Part shown: one piece after another, positions 1 to 8,660 of the stretch
How the letters are laid out: each line of letters opens with the position of its first letter
Numbering within the stretch: the stretch's first letter is position 1
Assembly (NCBI GenBank): GCA_964517215.1
Contig: CAZFBR010000001.1
Span: 33,977 to 97,976 of the forward strand
Length of the DNA stretch: 64,000 nucleotides
Direction: 5' to 3'
Origin: CAZFBR01 sp035353495 [NCBI: uncultured bacterium]
Lineage (GTDB): Bacteria > DAOPZR01
Translations under genes and position numbers: made by a program
Notes under the pieces: model-generated
The model's input: only the letters and a program-made list of their open reading frames with translations
Told to the model about the DNA's origin: nothing
Database searches by the model: none

Positions 1-291
1 GATACGGACCAGAAATGGAAGGACGCCGATTCCGGCCTGCTGCTCAAGGTCGTGGTGGCCAAGGCGCATGCCGCCGGCTGGCAGGTGGGCAATATCGACG
101 CCACCGTCATCTGCGAGGAGCCGAAAATCGCCCCGCTGCGCGAGGCCGTGTGCGCCCGGGTGGCGGAACTGGCCGGCATTGTTCCCGCCGCGGTCAATAT
201 CAAGGGCAAAACCACCGAGCACCTCGGGTTTCTCGGACGCTGCGAGGGCATCGCTGCGCAGGCTGTGGTGCTGCTCGAACGGCTGCCGTGA
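1..291 (+). CDS. ispF: 2-C-methyl-D-erythritol 2,4-cyclodiphosphate synthase, C-terminal part
   Basis: The 5' end lies outside the window; about 96 C-terminal residues are visible. IspF converts CDP-ME 2-phosphate to MEcPP in the cytosolic MEP isoprenoid pathway. The visible part begins with DTDQKWKDADS, matching the family's FPDTDxxxKxADS substrate-binding region. It then has the family's typical N-I-D-A-T stretch, the nucleotide-contacting I-A-P-L-R segment and the terminal K-T-T-E-x-L-G-F-x-G-R motif. The TGA stop overlaps the GTG start of the shikimate kinase gene (GTGA), so the two are probably translated together. Only the missing N-terminus limits the call. Confidence 0.95.
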   Translation, partial: DTDQKWKDADSGLLLKVVVAKAHAAGWQVGNIDATVICEEPKIAPLREAVCARVAELAGIVPAAVNIKGKTTEHLGFLGRCEGIAAQAVVLLERLP

Positions 292-842
292 GCGCACGCA
301 CCGCCCCGGTGGTCCTGTTCGGGTTCATGGGCACCGGCAAAAGCGCGGTCGGCGAGATTCTCGCCCGCCGGCTGCAGCGGACGTATCTCGACAGTGATGC
401 GGAGATCGAACGCGAAGCCGGCGCCGGCATTCCCGTCATTTTCGCCCGTCAGGGCGAGGCGGGGTTTCGCCGGCTGGAAACGCAGGTCATCACCCGCCTG
501 GCGGAAACCGAGAATGCCGTTATTGCCTGCGGCGGCGGTGCGGTGCTGCGCCCGGAAAACCTGGCGGCGCTGCGGCGGCACGGCAGCATTCATTTTGTGC
601 TGACCGCGCAGGTCGACACCATCCTGGCGCGCACGGCCGGCAGCGACCGGCCGCTGCTGCAATGCCCGCCGGCGGAGCGGCGGCAGCGCGTCGAGGAACT
701 GCTGGCCCGGCGCGCGGCGGCCTATGACGCGGCCGGACTCGCGGTACCCACTGACGGCATGACCGCGGATGAAGTGGCTGACGCCATTGTCCGTCTGCTC
801 AATGGCGGCATGAGCGCCCAGGCGCTGCATGCCACATCGTAG
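288..842 (+). CDS. aroK: Shikimate kinase
   Basis: Phosphorylates shikimate at the 3-OH with ATP, in the common aromatic (chorismate) pathway. About 184 residues, a normal length for the family. The P-loop GFMGTGKS is at residues 12-19, the shikimate-binding D-S-D lies near 35-37, F-R-R-L-E is at 60-64 and the G-G-G loop at 82-84; the lid arginine lies in the S-D-R-P-L-L segment. I chose the GTG at 288 because it overlaps the ispF stop and leaves eleven residues before the P-loop. The same frame is open further upstream, but that part only shadows ispF. The next gene, aroQ, acts two steps earlier in the same pathway. Confidence 0.93.
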   Translation: MSARTAPVVLFGFMGTGKSAVGEILARRLQRTYLDSDAEIEREAGAGIPVIFARQGEAGFRRLETQVITRLAETENAVIACGGGAVLRPENLAALRRHGSIHFVLTAQVDTILARTAGSDRPLLQCPPAERRQRVEELLARRAAAYDAAGLAVPTDGMTADEVADAIVRLLNGGMSAQALHATS

Positions 843-852
843 GAGGAATTCC

Positions 853-1293
853 ATGCAACCGGCCATCCTAATCATCAACGGACCGAACCTGAACCTGCTG
901 GGCACCCGCGAACCGGGCATCTATGGCACGCTGACCCTTGCGGCGATCGAGGAAACCCTGCGCACCCGCGCGACTGAGCTCGGGGTGGCGCTCGACTTTT
1001 TCCAGTCGAACCACGAAGGGGATCTGGTGGATCGCATCGGCCAGGCGCCCGGAAAGTATGCCGTGATCATCATCAACCCCGGCGCCTACACCCACACCTC
1101 GATCGCCATTCAGGACGCCATTCGCGCGGCCGGGGTGCCCGCCATCGAAGTGCATCTGTCAAATATCGCCGCCCGCGAGGAATACCGGCATACCTCGCTG
1201 GTTGCGCCCGCCTGCCTCGGGCAGATCGCCGGCTTCGGTGCGGACAGCTACCTGCTCGCACTGGATCAGGCTGCGCGCCGGCTGCGCGCGTGA
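853..1293 (+). CDS. aroQ: 3-dehydroquinate dehydratase, type II
   Basis: Dehydrates 3-dehydroquinate to 3-dehydroshikimate in the chorismate pathway; type II enzymes form dodecamers. 146 residues, the expected size. The N-terminal signature [17 protein letters not shown] holds the catalytic Arg and Tyr, N-P-G-A-Y-T-H-T-S follows mid-protein, and [10 protein letters not shown] with the R-H-T-S end supplies the remaining active-site residues. The ATG at 853 is preceded by AGGAGG at 841-846. The frame is open upstream, but this start matches the family N-terminus. The end overlaps the GTG of the next gene by four bases. Confidence 0.95.
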   Translation: MQPAILIINGPNLNLLGTREPGIYGTLTLAAIEETLRTRATELGVALDFFQSNHEGDLVDRIGQAPGKYAVIIINPGAYTHTSIAIQDAIRAAGVPAIEVHLSNIAAREEYRHTSLVAPACLGQIAGFGADSYLLALDQAARRLRA

Positions 1294-2357
1294 CCACCGC
1301 CGCCCGCCGGCGCCGCCTGCGCACCCGGCTGCGCGGCGAGCGGATCGACGTCTGCCTGATCACCGCGCCCGTCTCCCTGCGCTATTTTTCCGGCTTCATC
1401 GGCAGCACCGGCCTCCTGCTCGTCACGGCCCGCCAGGCCACGCTGTTCCTCGACGACCGCTATCTGGAAAAGGGCCGGGCCGAGGCGCGCGGCCTGACCG
1501 TGCTGCCGCTGGCGGGCTGGCAGGACGCGCTGCACCAGCTCGCGGCAAATGCCGGCCGGATGCTCACGGTGGCCTTCGATGAAGCCGACACCACGGTGCT
1601 GCAGGCGCGGCGCTGGCAGGAATTGTTTCCCGAACTGCTGTGGCGGTCGCGCGGCTTCGCCCTCGCCCCGCTGCGCGCGGTGAAGGAGCGCGATGAACTG
1701 GCGGCGCAGCGCGAAGCGGGCCGGCGCCTCGCCCGCGCCTGGTCGGCGGTGCGCCCGCAGCTGGCGGTCGGCATGAGTGAACGGCAGATCGCCGGCCTGC
1801 TCGATGCGGCGGTGCTGCAGCATACCGGCGCGCCGGTGCCGTTTGAAACCATCGTCGGCAGCGGCCCGCATGCCGCGCGCCCGCACCATTCGCCGTCCGA
1901 CCGGGTGCTGCAGCGGGGCGAGGCGCTGCTGATCGATATGGGCGCCGCCTGGCACGGCTACAGCGTTGATATGACCCGCATGCTGGCGCTGTCCCCGCTC
2001 CCGGCGACGGTGCGCCGGGCATGGCGGGTTGTGGCCGCCGCGCAACGCGCCGCCCTGCGCGCCTGCCGGGCCGGGGTGCCGCCCCGTGCGCTCGACCTGG
2101 CGGCGCGGCGGGTGCTGCGCCGGGCCGGGATGGAAGCGCAATTCACCCACAACCTCGGCCACGGCGTCGGCCTCAAGGTGCATGAAGAACCGACCGTCGG
2201 CGCCAGAAATCATGCGCCGCTGCAGGCGGGCATGGTGATTACCGTCGAACCCGGGGTCTATTTTCCCGGCGAGTTCGGCATCCGCATAGAAGATACGGTT
2301 GTGGTCACTGCGCACGGCGCGGAAATCATCACGCCGGTGCCCCGGGAGCAGCCATGA
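1290..2357 (+). CDS. M24 family metallopeptidase (Xaa-Pro aminopeptidase/dipeptidase type)
   Basis: 355 residues with a creatinase-like N-terminal domain (about 1-130) and a pita-bread peptidase domain (about 135-350). The five expected metal ligands are visible: two Asp in I-D-M-G and S-V-D-M-T-R, His in H-N-L-G-H-G-V-G, Glu in V-E-P-G-V-Y and Glu in R-I-E-D-T. The family removes N-terminal residues preceding proline, in the cytosol, with two Mn or Co ions. The GTG start overlaps the aroQ stop (GTGA), and the end overlaps rlmB by four bases. Adjacency of aroQ and a PepQ-type gene is common in bacteria. The exact specificity (dipeptidase or aminopeptidase P) cannot be read from the sequence. 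Confidence 0.88.
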   Translation: MTTAARRRRLRTRLRGERIDVCLITAPVSLRYFSGFIGSTGLLLVTARQATLFLDDRYLEKGRAEARGLTVLPLAGWQDALHQLAANAGRMLTVAFDEADTTVLQARRWQELFPELLWRSRGFALAPLRAVKERDELAAQREAGRRLARAWSAVRPQLAVGMSERQIAGLLDAAVLQHTGAPVPFETIVGSGPHAARPHHSPSDRVLQRGEALLIDMGAAWHGYSVDMTRMLALSPLPATVRRAWRVVAAAQRAALRACRAGVPPRALDLAARRVLRRAGMEAQFTHNLGHGVGLKVHEEPTVGARNHAPLQAGMVITVEPGVYFPGEFGIRIEDTVVVTAHGAEIITPVPREQP

Positions 2358-3121
2358 GCAATGATCCGGTGGTGGTGTGCGGCCGGCAGCCGGTGCGTGA
2401 ATTGCTGCGCGCCGCCCGGCGTCCGGTCAAACGCCTGCTGTGCAGCGCCCGCGAGGGCAAAACCCTGGCCGACATAGTCGCGCTGGCCGGCGAGCGGGGC
2501 GTCCGCGTGGAGCAGGCGGACGACGCCGCAGTGGCAAAACTCGCGGGCGGCGCCCACCATCAGGGGGTGGCTGCGGTTACCGTGCCGCTGCCGCTGCTGG
2601 CGCTGGATGAACTCTGGCCGCGCCTGGGGGAGCAGCAGCCCGCGCTGCTGATCGCCGACGAGGTGCAGGATCCGCAGAATGTCGGCTCGCTCATTCGCAG
2701 TGCGGAAACGCTGGGCTTTCATGCCCTGCTCATTCCCGAACGGCGCAGCGCCGGCCTGACCCCGGCGGCGGAACGCGCCGCCTCGGGCGCCGCGGAACAC
2801 CTGCCGGTTGTGGCGGTGGGCAATACCGCCGCGGCGATGCTGACCCTGCGCGAGCACGGCATCTGGCTGGTCGGCACGGTGGTGGACGGCGGCCAGTCGC
2901 TGTGGCAGACCGACCTGACCGGACCGACCGCCGTTCTCGTCGGCAACGAGGCCGACGGTCTGCGCCGGCTGGTGCGCGACCGTTGCGACCTGCTGGTGAC
3001 CATCCCGCGCGGCGGGCTGACCGACTCGCTCAACGTTGCCACCGCCGCCACGGCCGTCATGGCCGAAGTGATGCGCCAGCGTGCGGTCGGCCCGCCGCCG
3101 CGGCCCGGCAGGAAACCGTAA
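2354..3121 (+). CDS. rlmB: TrmH/SpoU family 2'-O-ribose rRNA methyltransferase (RlmB-like)
   Basis: 255 residues. The N-terminal substrate-binding domain starts V-C-G-R-Q-P-V-R-E-L-L, as in RlmB and YacO. The C-terminal SPOUT knot has motif 1 (D-P-Q-N-V-G-S-L-I-R-S-A), motif 2 (G-N-E-A-D-G-L) and motif 3 (I-P-R-G-G-L-T-D-S-L-N-V-A-T-A). RlmB methylates G2251 of 23S rRNA using S-adenosylmethionine. This residue target is inferred from the family and not shown here. The start overlaps the stop of the preceding peptidase gene (ATGA). Grouping of ispF and a YacO/RlmB gene is seen in other bacteria too. Confidence 0.88.
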   Translation: MSNDPVVVCGRQPVRELLRAARRPVKRLLCSAREGKTLADIVALAGERGVRVEQADDAAVAKLAGGAHHQGVAAVTVPLPLLALDELWPRLGEQQPALLIADEVQDPQNVGSLIRSAETLGFHALLIPERRSAGLTPAAERAASGAAEHLPVVAVGNTAAAMLTLREHGIWLVGTVVDGGQSLWQTDLTGPTAVLVGNEADGLRRLVRDRCDLLVTIPRGGLTDSLNVATAATAVMAEVMRQRAVGPPPRPGRKP

Positions 3122-3158
3122 CCCCCGGTCTGCGGCGCACCGGGATGCTGCTGCTGTT

Positions 3159-3186
3159 GCCGGGGGCGCTGCGGCCCCGGCGTTTT
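3159..3186 (+). terminator. Probable rho-independent terminator after rlmB
   Basis: A 7-bp G+C stem (GCCGGGG at 3159-3165 pairing with CCCCGGC at 3175-3181) is followed by GTTTT. It sits between the end of the ispF-rlmB run and glyA. The T-tract is short, so strength is uncertain. Confidence 0.45.
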
Positions 3187-3222
3187 CCCGGGGCGGACGC
3201 TGTGGCGGAAGCACCGGGTCTG

Positions 3223-3231
3223 TGGTAAGAT
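3223..3231 (+). promoter_or_regulatory. Candidate extended -10 promoter for glyA
   Basis: TG-G-TAAGAT matches an extended -10 (TGnTAnnnT), 55 bases before the glyA start and just after the terminator-like hairpin. No convincing -35 is seen. Confidence 0.35.
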
Positions 3232-3285
3232 TGCCGGTCAGCTGCCGGTCCGGGGTTTGGCCGGCGCCGTTGAAAGGAAACAGTG

Positions 3286-4536
3286 ATGAGCAAATTGGCA
3301 AGCCAGGATCCCGCGGTGGCGCAGGCCATCAGCCGGGAAAGTGAACGTCAGCACAACAAGCTGGAACTGATCGCTTCGGAGAATTTCACCAGCGAAGCGG
3401 TGCGCGAAGCGGTCGGCAGCCTGCTGACCAACAAATATGCCGAGGGCTATCCCGGCAAACGCTATTACGGCGGTTGTGAGGTCGTGGACAGCATCGAGGA
3501 CCTCGCCCGCGACCGGGCCAAACAGCTGTTCGGCGCGAAGTTCGCCAACGTCCAGCCGCATGCCGGCTCGCAGGCGAATATGGCGGTTTTCTTCGCGCTG
3601 ATCAAGCCGGGTGACGCCATTCTGACCATGGACCTGTCGCATGGCGGCCATCTGACCCACGGCAGCAAGGTCAATTTCTCCGGCCAGCTCTATGCGGTGC
3701 ACCATTACGGGGTCACGCGCGAGACGGAAACCATTGATTATGCCGCGCTCGAGCGGCAGGCGCATGCCGTGCGGCCGAAACTCATCCTCGCCGGCGCGTC
3801 GGCCTATCCGCGCACGATCGATTTCGCGCGGTTCCGCGCCATCGCCGACAGTGTCGGTGCGCATTTTGTCGTCGACATGGCGCATATTGCCGGACTGGTT
3901 GCCGCGGGCGTGCATCCGTCGCCGCTGCCCCATGCCACCGCCGTCACCTCGACCACGCACAAAACCCTGCGCGGTCCGCGCTCCGGCCTGGTGCTGTGCA
4001 ATGACGAGGCCGTGGCCAAAGCCGTCGACAAGGCCGTTTTCCCCGGCCTGCAGGGCGGGCCGCTCATGCATGTCATCGCCGGGAAGGCGGTCGCTTTCCA
4101 GGAAGCGCTGCAGCCGGCGTTTCACACCTACCAGCAGCAGGTGCTGGCCAACGCCCGGGCCCTTGCGGAAACCCTGACTGCCGCGGGCCTGCGCCTGGTG
4201 TCCGGCGGCACCGACACCCACCTGCTGCTCATCGATCTGCGGCCGCGTTCGGTCAGCGGTGCGGACATCCAGCTGGCACTCGACGAGGCCGGCATCACCT
4301 GCAACAAGAACACCATCCCGTTCGAAACCCGGCCGCCGGCCCAGGCCAGCGGCATCCGGCTCGGCACCCCGGCGCTGACCACCCGCGGCATGCAGGAGGC
4401 GGAGATGCGGCAGATCGGCGCCTGGATCGCCGCGGTCATCGAGCAGCATGACGACCACGCCCGCCTGGAAAGCATCCGCCGGTCGGTCGGAGAGCTGTGC
4501 AGCCGGTTTCCGCTGTTCGCGGAACGGTGGCAGTAG
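3286..4536 (+). CDS. glyA: Serine hydroxymethyltransferase
   Basis: PLP enzyme interconverting serine and glycine with tetrahydrofolate, the main source of one-carbon units; a cytosolic dimer or tetramer. 416 residues, full length. The N-terminal L-I-A-S-E-N-F motif, the [13 protein letters not shown] stretch, the cofactor-binding D-M-A-H-I-A-G-L and the Schiff-base lysine in [12 protein letters not shown] are all present. A GTG at 3283 is also in frame, but the ATG at 3286 lies at good distance from GAAAGGAAA and gives M-S-K-L. The next gene begins three bases after the stop. Confidence 0.97.
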   Translation: MSKLASQDPAVAQAISRESERQHNKLELIASENFTSEAVREAVGSLLTNKYAEGYPGKRYYGGCEVVDSIEDLARDRAKQLFGAKFANVQPHAGSQANMAVFFALIKPGDAILTMDLSHGGHLTHGSKVNFSGQLYAVHHYGVTRETETIDYAALERQAHAVRPKLILAGASAYPRTIDFARFRAIADSVGAHFVVDMAHIAGLVAAGVHPSPLPHATAVTSTTHKTLRGPRSGLVLCNDEAVAKAVDKAVFPGLQGGPLMHVIAGKAVAFQEALQPAFHTYQQQVLANARALAETLTAAGLRLVSGGTDTHLLLIDLRPRSVSGADIQLALDEAGITCNKNTIPFETRPPAQASGIRLGTPALTTRGMQEAEMRQIGAWIAAVIEQHDDHARLESIRRSVGELCSRFPLFAERWQ

Positions 4537-4538
4537 GC

Positions 4539-5063
4539 ATGCGCATCGACAGTCCGGCGGCGGAAGAGGCGGCGCTCCTGGCCGCGGCGCAGGCCATGGC
4601 CGCGGCGGCACGCACCGCCCCCAAGGGCCGCGGCCGCGATCTGTTGCAGACCTGCATCCTTACCGGCGCGGAGAAGGACGCGCTGGCGGACGTCATGGCG
4701 GAGATCGGGGGCGCGGAGCAGACCCCGTTTGCCCGCGATGCCGCCGGGGTGCGCCGGGCGCAGGCCATCCTGCTGATCGCCACGGAACACGCGGTCATGG
4801 GACTGCGCCGCTGCGGCTTCTGCGGTTTCGGCGACTGCGCCGGCTGTGCCGCCGCCCGGGGCATGTGCGTTTTCGTCCCCGGCGACCTGGGGATCGCCAT
4901 CGGCTCCGCCGTGAGTGTGGCTGCCGACCGGCGGATCGACAACCGGGTCATGTATACCGCCGGCTATGCCGCGCTCAAGATGCAACTTTTCGGCAAAAAT
5001 GCTATACTGGCGTTCGGAATTCCGTTGTCGGTCAGCGGCAAGAGTCCGTTCTTTGACCGGTAA
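4539..5063 (+). CDS. DUF2148-type ferredoxin-domain protein
   Basis: 174 residues. The central cluster C-G-F-C-G-F-G-D-C-A-G-C is followed by another Cys a few residues on (R-G-M-C-V-F), the pattern of the predicted ferredoxin-like DUF2148 family, which is found mainly in anaerobes. The N-terminal half (A-A-A-R-T-A-P-K-G-R-G) and the C-terminal D-N-R-V-M-Y-T-A-G-Y-A-A also fit this family. An iron-sulfur cluster is inferred from the cysteines; the biochemical role is unknown. It follows glyA by two bases, so the two are probably co-transcribed. The ATG at 4539 is chosen because earlier in-frame codons lie inside glyA. Confidence 0.75.
   Translation: MRIDSPAAEEAALLAAAQAMAAAARTAPKGRGRDLLQTCILTGAEKDALADVMAEIGGAEQTPFARDAAGVRRAQAILLIATEHAVMGLRRCGFCGFGDCAGCAAARGMCVFVPGDLGIAIGSAVSVAADRRIDNRVMYTAGYAALKMQLFGKNAILAFGIPLSVSGKSPFFDR
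5000..5008 (+). promoter_or_regulatory. Candidate extended -10 inside the upstream gene, for the STAS/HATPase pair
   Basis: TG-C-TATACT is an extended -10 in the 3' part of the DUF2148 gene, 79 bases before the STAS start. The upstream hexamer is weak. It would allow the regulatory pair to be expressed separately from glyA. Confidence 0.35.
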
Positions 5064-5086
5064 CCGCACGACGAAGGAGGGCAGGC

Positions 5087-5434
5087 ATGGACATCACACG
5101 TGAGGAAAAGGACGGCGTGGTCATCCTGCGCTTGAATGAGGATGTGCTGGTCGAGAACTTTCAGGAGCTCAAGACCGTTCTGGAAGAGCTCATCACGCGG
5201 GAGAACGACCGCATCGTCATCGACATGCATCGCATCCAGTATTTCTGCAGCCAGGGCCTGGGCACCATCACCTCGTCGCTGAAGATCATCCGCGAACGGG
5301 GCGGTGATATCAAGATCCTGAACCCGGCCGGCCGCATCCTCAAGCTGTTCGAGCTGACCCGGCTCAACAAGATCCTTGACATTCTGCAGGAAGAAAAAGA
5401 CCTGAAGGAGCGCTTCCAGCTCCCCACGCCATGA
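5087..5434 (+). CDS. STAS-domain anti-anti-sigma factor-like protein
   Basis: 115 residues forming one STAS domain. The switch loop reads C-S-Q-G-L-G at 54-59, where SpoIIAA-type proteins have D-S-S-G-L-G. The phosphorylatable first serine (Ser55) is kept, while the Asp and the second Ser are replaced. In the family, dephosphorylated STAS proteins bind an HATPase anti-sigma factor and release its partner. A strong ribosome binding site (GGAGGG) precedes the ATG. The gene overlaps the following HATPase gene by four bases (ATGA), as expected for a STAS/kinase pair. No sigma factor gene is nearby, so the downstream target is unknown. Confidence 0.8.
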   Translation: MDITREEKDGVVILRLNEDVLVENFQELKTVLEELITRENDRIVIDMHRIQYFCSQGLGTITSSLKIIRERGGDIKILNPAGRILKLFELTRLNKILDILQEEKDLKERFQLPTP

Positions 5435-6285
5435 CCACGACCCCCGCGGGCGACGCCCCGGGGCAGATGCCGGGCAACCTCACCACCCGCTGCCTGGTCT
5501 TTCAGCATGCCGCCCTGCCGCCCGCCCTGCTGCCGCTGTTGCGCGCCGGCGGTGTGCGGGAAATCGAAATCATCACCGCCCAGCAGATCGCCACCATCAC
5601 CCAGCCGCAGATGGCCGATTTCATCGCGGTTGTCGACGAGAATGACGAGCAGCTGTCCGTGCAGGCCGAACGCCTGCGCCAGAACACGCAGTGGAAGCTG
5701 CTCCCGTGGCTGGTCTTCGGCGCGGAAACCGAGTATACCCGCCGGGTGGCGGTGCTGCGCCGCGGCTTCTGGGAATACCTGCAGTTCGACGATGAGGAGC
5801 GCACCCGCAAGAAGATCGGGCTGACCATCGACTTCTACCGCAACTGCCGGATCAGCCGCCACATGGAGGGGTGGGTTTCCTTCCAGTTCAAGAGCGAATA
5901 CAGTTTCGTGCGCGAAGTGAATTTTTTCATTTCCCGGCTGCAGTACATGACCACGCTGACCCAGGCGGAAATCGAGGACATCCAGTACGCCTTTCTCGAA
6001 ATCGGCAACAATGCCGTCGAGCACGGGAACACCGGCAACCCGGAAAAGCTGGTCGACATCAGCTACCTCATTTTCGAGGACAAGCTCATCATCCGGGTCG
6101 CCGACGAGGGGCAGGGCTTTGACGTCAGCAAGATCCGCAACCCGCTCGACGACGACCGCATCGAGCATGCGCGCGGGCGCGGCATATTTCTGGTCAAGCA
6201 GATGATGGACGAGGTTGACTTCAACGACAAGGGCAATGTCTGTCTCATGACCAAACGCTTCGCCCCGCTGCCCGCCACCGCCTGA
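5431..6285 (+). CDS. Anti-sigma-type HATPase (RsbW/SpoIIAB-like) with an N-terminal receiver-like region
   Basis: 284 residues. The C-terminal part (about 150-275) is a GHKL ATPase: the N box E-I-G-N-N-A-V-E-H-G-N, the G1 box A-D-E-G-Q-G-F-D and the G2 box G-R-G-I-F-L-V-K-Q. This matches serine-kinase anti-sigma factors that phosphorylate STAS proteins. The first about 115 residues alternate strands and helices like a receiver domain (A-D-F-I-A-V-V-D-E-N-D-E), but I see no clear phospho-acceptor set, so it may be a degenerate receiver. It overlaps the STAS gene. The natural reading is a partner-switching module; what it controls cannot be told here. Confidence 0.75.
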   Translation: MTTTPAGDAPGQMPGNLTTRCLVFQHAALPPALLPLLRAGGVREIEIITAQQIATITQPQMADFIAVVDENDEQLSVQAERLRQNTQWKLLPWLVFGAETEYTRRVAVLRRGFWEYLQFDDEERTRKKIGLTIDFYRNCRISRHMEGWVSFQFKSEYSFVREVNFFISRLQYMTTLTQAEIEDIQYAFLEIGNNAVEHGNTGNPEKLVDISYLIFEDKLIIRVADEGQGFDVSKIRNPLDDDRIEHARGRGIFLVKQMMDEVDFNDKGNVCLMTKRFAPLPATA

Positions 6286-6313
6286 CTTCCGGCCTGCACA
6301 AGGAGAACACATC

Positions 6314-8080
6314 ATGACTGTTGAACTGCTATCCGGCAACGAAGCCCTTGCCCGCGGCGCCTACGAGGCGGGCGTCACCGCGGCCTTCGGCTACCCCGGC
6401 ACTCCGTCGACGGAGATCCTGGAATATGTCGCCGCGCATTTCCGCGACGCCATCTATGGCGAATGGTCGCCCAACGAGAAGGTCGCCTTCGAGGCGGCCG
6501 CGGGCGCCGCCTACACCGGCGCGCGCACCCTCTGCACCATGAAACATGTCGGGCTCAATGTCGCGGCCGATCCGCTGATGACCATGGCCTATACCGGGAC
6601 GGTGGGCGGCTTCGTCGCCATCGTCGCCGACGATCCGGGCATGCACAGCTCGCAGAACGAACAGGACACGCGCCGCTACGCGGCGTTTGCGCGCATTCCC
6701 TGCTTCGAGCCGGCCGACAGCCAGGATGCCGCCGACGTCATGCGCGCCGCCTATGCCGTCAGCGAGCAGCACCGCACTCCGGTTATCGTCCGCACCACGA
6801 CGCGCGTCAGCCATTCCCGTTCGCGGGTCGTCCTGCGCGACCGCGAACCGGCGCCGCTGCCGGTCGGGTTTGTCAAGGATCCGGCGCGGTTCGTGCCCAT
6901 TCCGCTGTGGGCGCGCCCGATGCGCGTGCGGGTCGAGGAGCGCTATGCCGCCCTGCGCACGGCGGCGGAACAGTCGCCGCTCAACCGCATCGAATGGCGC
7001 GACCGGAAACTGGGGATCATTGCCCCGGGCATCGCCTACCAGTACGTGCGCGAGGTCTTTCCGGAGTATTCCACGCTCAAACTCGGCTTTACCCATCCCT
7101 ATCCCGACGCGCTGCTGCGTGAGTTCGCCGCCGGCTGCGCCGAAGTGCTGGTGGTGGAGGAACTGGATCCGCTGGTCGAGGAACACTGCCGGGTGCTCGG
7201 CCTGGCGGTGCGCGGCCGCGACCTGGTGTCGGGCATCGGCGAGCTGTCGCCGCTCCGCCTGCGCGAAGTGCGCGCCCGCTGGGAAGGAGCGGCATTCGCC
7301 GCCCCGCAACCCATCGCCGCGGCGGCGGATCTGCCGGGCCGGCCGCCGGTGCTGTGCCCCGGCTGCCCGCATCGCGGGGTGTTTGCCGCGCTGGCCCAGC
7401 ATGACGTCGTGGTTACCGGCGATATCGGCTGCTATTCGCTCGGCGTGCTGCCGCCGCTGGCGCGCATGGACACCATCCTGTGCATGGGCGGCGGCGTGTC
7501 GCTGGCGCACGGCATGGACAAGGCGGGCGAACCGAAGCCGGTGGTCGGCATTGTCGGTGACTCAACCTTCTTTCATTCCGGCATCACCGGCCTGCTGAAT
7601 ATCGCCTACAACCGCGGCAAGGCGACGATCATTGTCGTCGACAACCGGACCACGGGCATGACCGGCCACCAGGATAATCCCGGCACCGGCCGGACGCTGC
7701 TGGGTGAACCGAGTCCGGCGGTGCGGATCGAGGACGTGGCCCGGGCCTGCGGCATTCGCCGGGTGGTCACCCTCAACCCGTACGACCTGACCGCCACCAG
7801 CCGCATCCTCGCGGAGGAATTGGCGGCAGACGAGCCGTCGCTGCTGGTCTCGGTCGCCCCCTGCGTGCTCAAGGTGCGCCAGCGGGTCGGTCCCGTGCGC
7901 ACCGTTGCCGCCGCTGCCTGCAAAAAGTGCCGGGCCTGCCTGAAGATCGGCTGCCCCGCCATTGAAAGCGCCGACGCCGGCCAGCCGCCGCGCATCAATC
8001 CGGAATTGTGCAACGGCTGCGGGCTCTGCGCGAAGGTCTGCAGATTTTCCGCCATCATTGAAACGGAGGTGCGCTCATGA
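6314..8080 (+). CDS. iorA: Indolepyruvate:ferredoxin oxidoreductase, alpha subunit
   Basis: 588 residues. With IorB it oxidatively decarboxylates aryl pyruvates (from Trp, Phe, Tyr) to aryl-acetyl-CoA, reducing ferredoxin; it can run backwards in anaerobes. The N-terminal pyrimidine-binding domain has G-Y-P-G-T-P-S-T-E-I, and the TPP domain has C-P-G-C-P-H-R-G, G-D-I-G-C-Y-S-L-G and G-D-S-T-F-F-H-S-G. The C-terminal ferredoxin domain holds two 4Fe-4S motifs (C-K-K-C-R-A-C and C-N-G-C-G-L-C-A-K-V-C). The ribosome binding site AAGGAG is well placed. It overlaps iorB by four bases, and a phenylacetate-CoA ligase follows. Oxygen sensitivity of the family points to anaerobic life. Confidence 0.95.
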   Translation: MTVELLSGNEALARGAYEAGVTAAFGYPGTPSTEILEYVAAHFRDAIYGEWSPNEKVAFEAAAGAAYTGARTLCTMKHVGLNVAADPLMTMAYTGTVGGFVAIVADDPGMHSSQNEQDTRRYAAFARIPCFEPADSQDAADVMRAAYAVSEQHRTPVIVRTTTRVSHSRSRVVLRDREPAPLPVGFVKDPARFVPIPLWARPMRVRVEERYAALRTAAEQSPLNRIEWRDRKLGIIAPGIAYQYVREVFPEYSTLKLGFTHPYPDALLREFAAGCAEVLVVEELDPLVEEHCRVLGLAVRGRDLVSGIGELSPLRLREVRARWEGAAFAAPQPIAAAADLPGRPPVLCPGCPHRGVFAALAQHDVVVTGDIGCYSLGVLPPLARMDTILCMGGGVSLAHGMDKAGEPKPVVGIVGDSTFFHSGITGLLNIAYNRGKATIIVVDNRTTGMTGHQDNPGTGRTLLGEPSPAVRIEDVARACGIRRVVTLNPYDLTATSRILAEELAADEPSLLVSVAPCVLKVRQRVGPVRTVAAAACKKCRACLKIGCPAIESADAGQPPRINPELCNGCGLCAKVCRFSAIIETEVRS

Positions 8081-8658
8081 CCGCCACCACCAGTGTTGTG
8101 CTCGCCGGCGTCGGCGGGCAGGGCATCCTGCTGGCCGGCACCATCATCGCCCGGGCCGCGCTCAGCGCCGGGTTCGATGCGAAAACCAACGAAGTGCACG
8201 GCATGGCCCAGCGGGGCGGGTCGGTGATCGCCCAGGTCCGCTTCGGGCATGCCGTGAACAGTCCGCTCGTCGAGGAAGGCACCGCCAGCGTGCTGGGCTC
8301 GCTGGAGCTGATCGAGGCGCTGCGCTTTGCGCATTACCTCGCGCCGGACGGGCTGGCGGTTGTTTCCACCCAGCGCATCATTCCCGTCACGGTCTCCTCG
8401 GGCAAGGCCGCCTATCCCGCCGATGCCGAGGCGCGGGTGCGGGCCGCCTTTCCCCGGCTGGTTCTGGTGGATGCCATCGCCGAAGCGCATGCCCTGGAGG
8501 ATGTGCGCACGGCCAATGTCATTCTGCTGGGCGCCATGGCCGGCGGGCTGGCGATCCCCGCCGACGCCTGGCGCGAGGCGATTACCGCCAGCGTCAAGCC
8601 GCAATTTGTCGAGCGCAATCTGCGCGCCTTCGCCCGCGGCCAGGCCCTGTGCCGGTGA
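8077..8658 (+). CDS. iorB: Indolepyruvate:ferredoxin oxidoreductase, beta subunit
   Basis: 193 residues, the gamma-type 2-oxoacid oxidoreductase domain that binds coenzyme A. The N-terminal G-V-G-G-Q-G-I-L-L-A-G glycine motif and the V-H-G-M-A-Q-R-G-G-S-V segment are diagnostic of IorB. It starts inside the iorA stop (ATGA). It ends at a TGA overlapping a possible GTG start of the ligase gene, so iorA, iorB and the ligase look like one translation-coupled unit. Confidence 0.95.
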   Translation: MTATTSVVLAGVGGQGILLAGTIIARAALSAGFDAKTNEVHGMAQRGGSVIAQVRFGHAVNSPLVEEGTASVLGSLELIEALRFAHYLAPDGLAVVSTQRIIPVTVSSGKAAYPADAEARVRAAFPRLVLVDAIAEAHALEDVRTANVILLGAMAGGLAIPADAWREAITASVKPQFVERNLRAFARGQALCR

Positions 8659-8660
8659 GC

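Noticed and set aside
15-287. N-terminal extension of the shikimate kinase frame
   Set aside because: It lies entirely within ispF in another frame; the kinase P-loop sits at normal distance from the GTG at 288.
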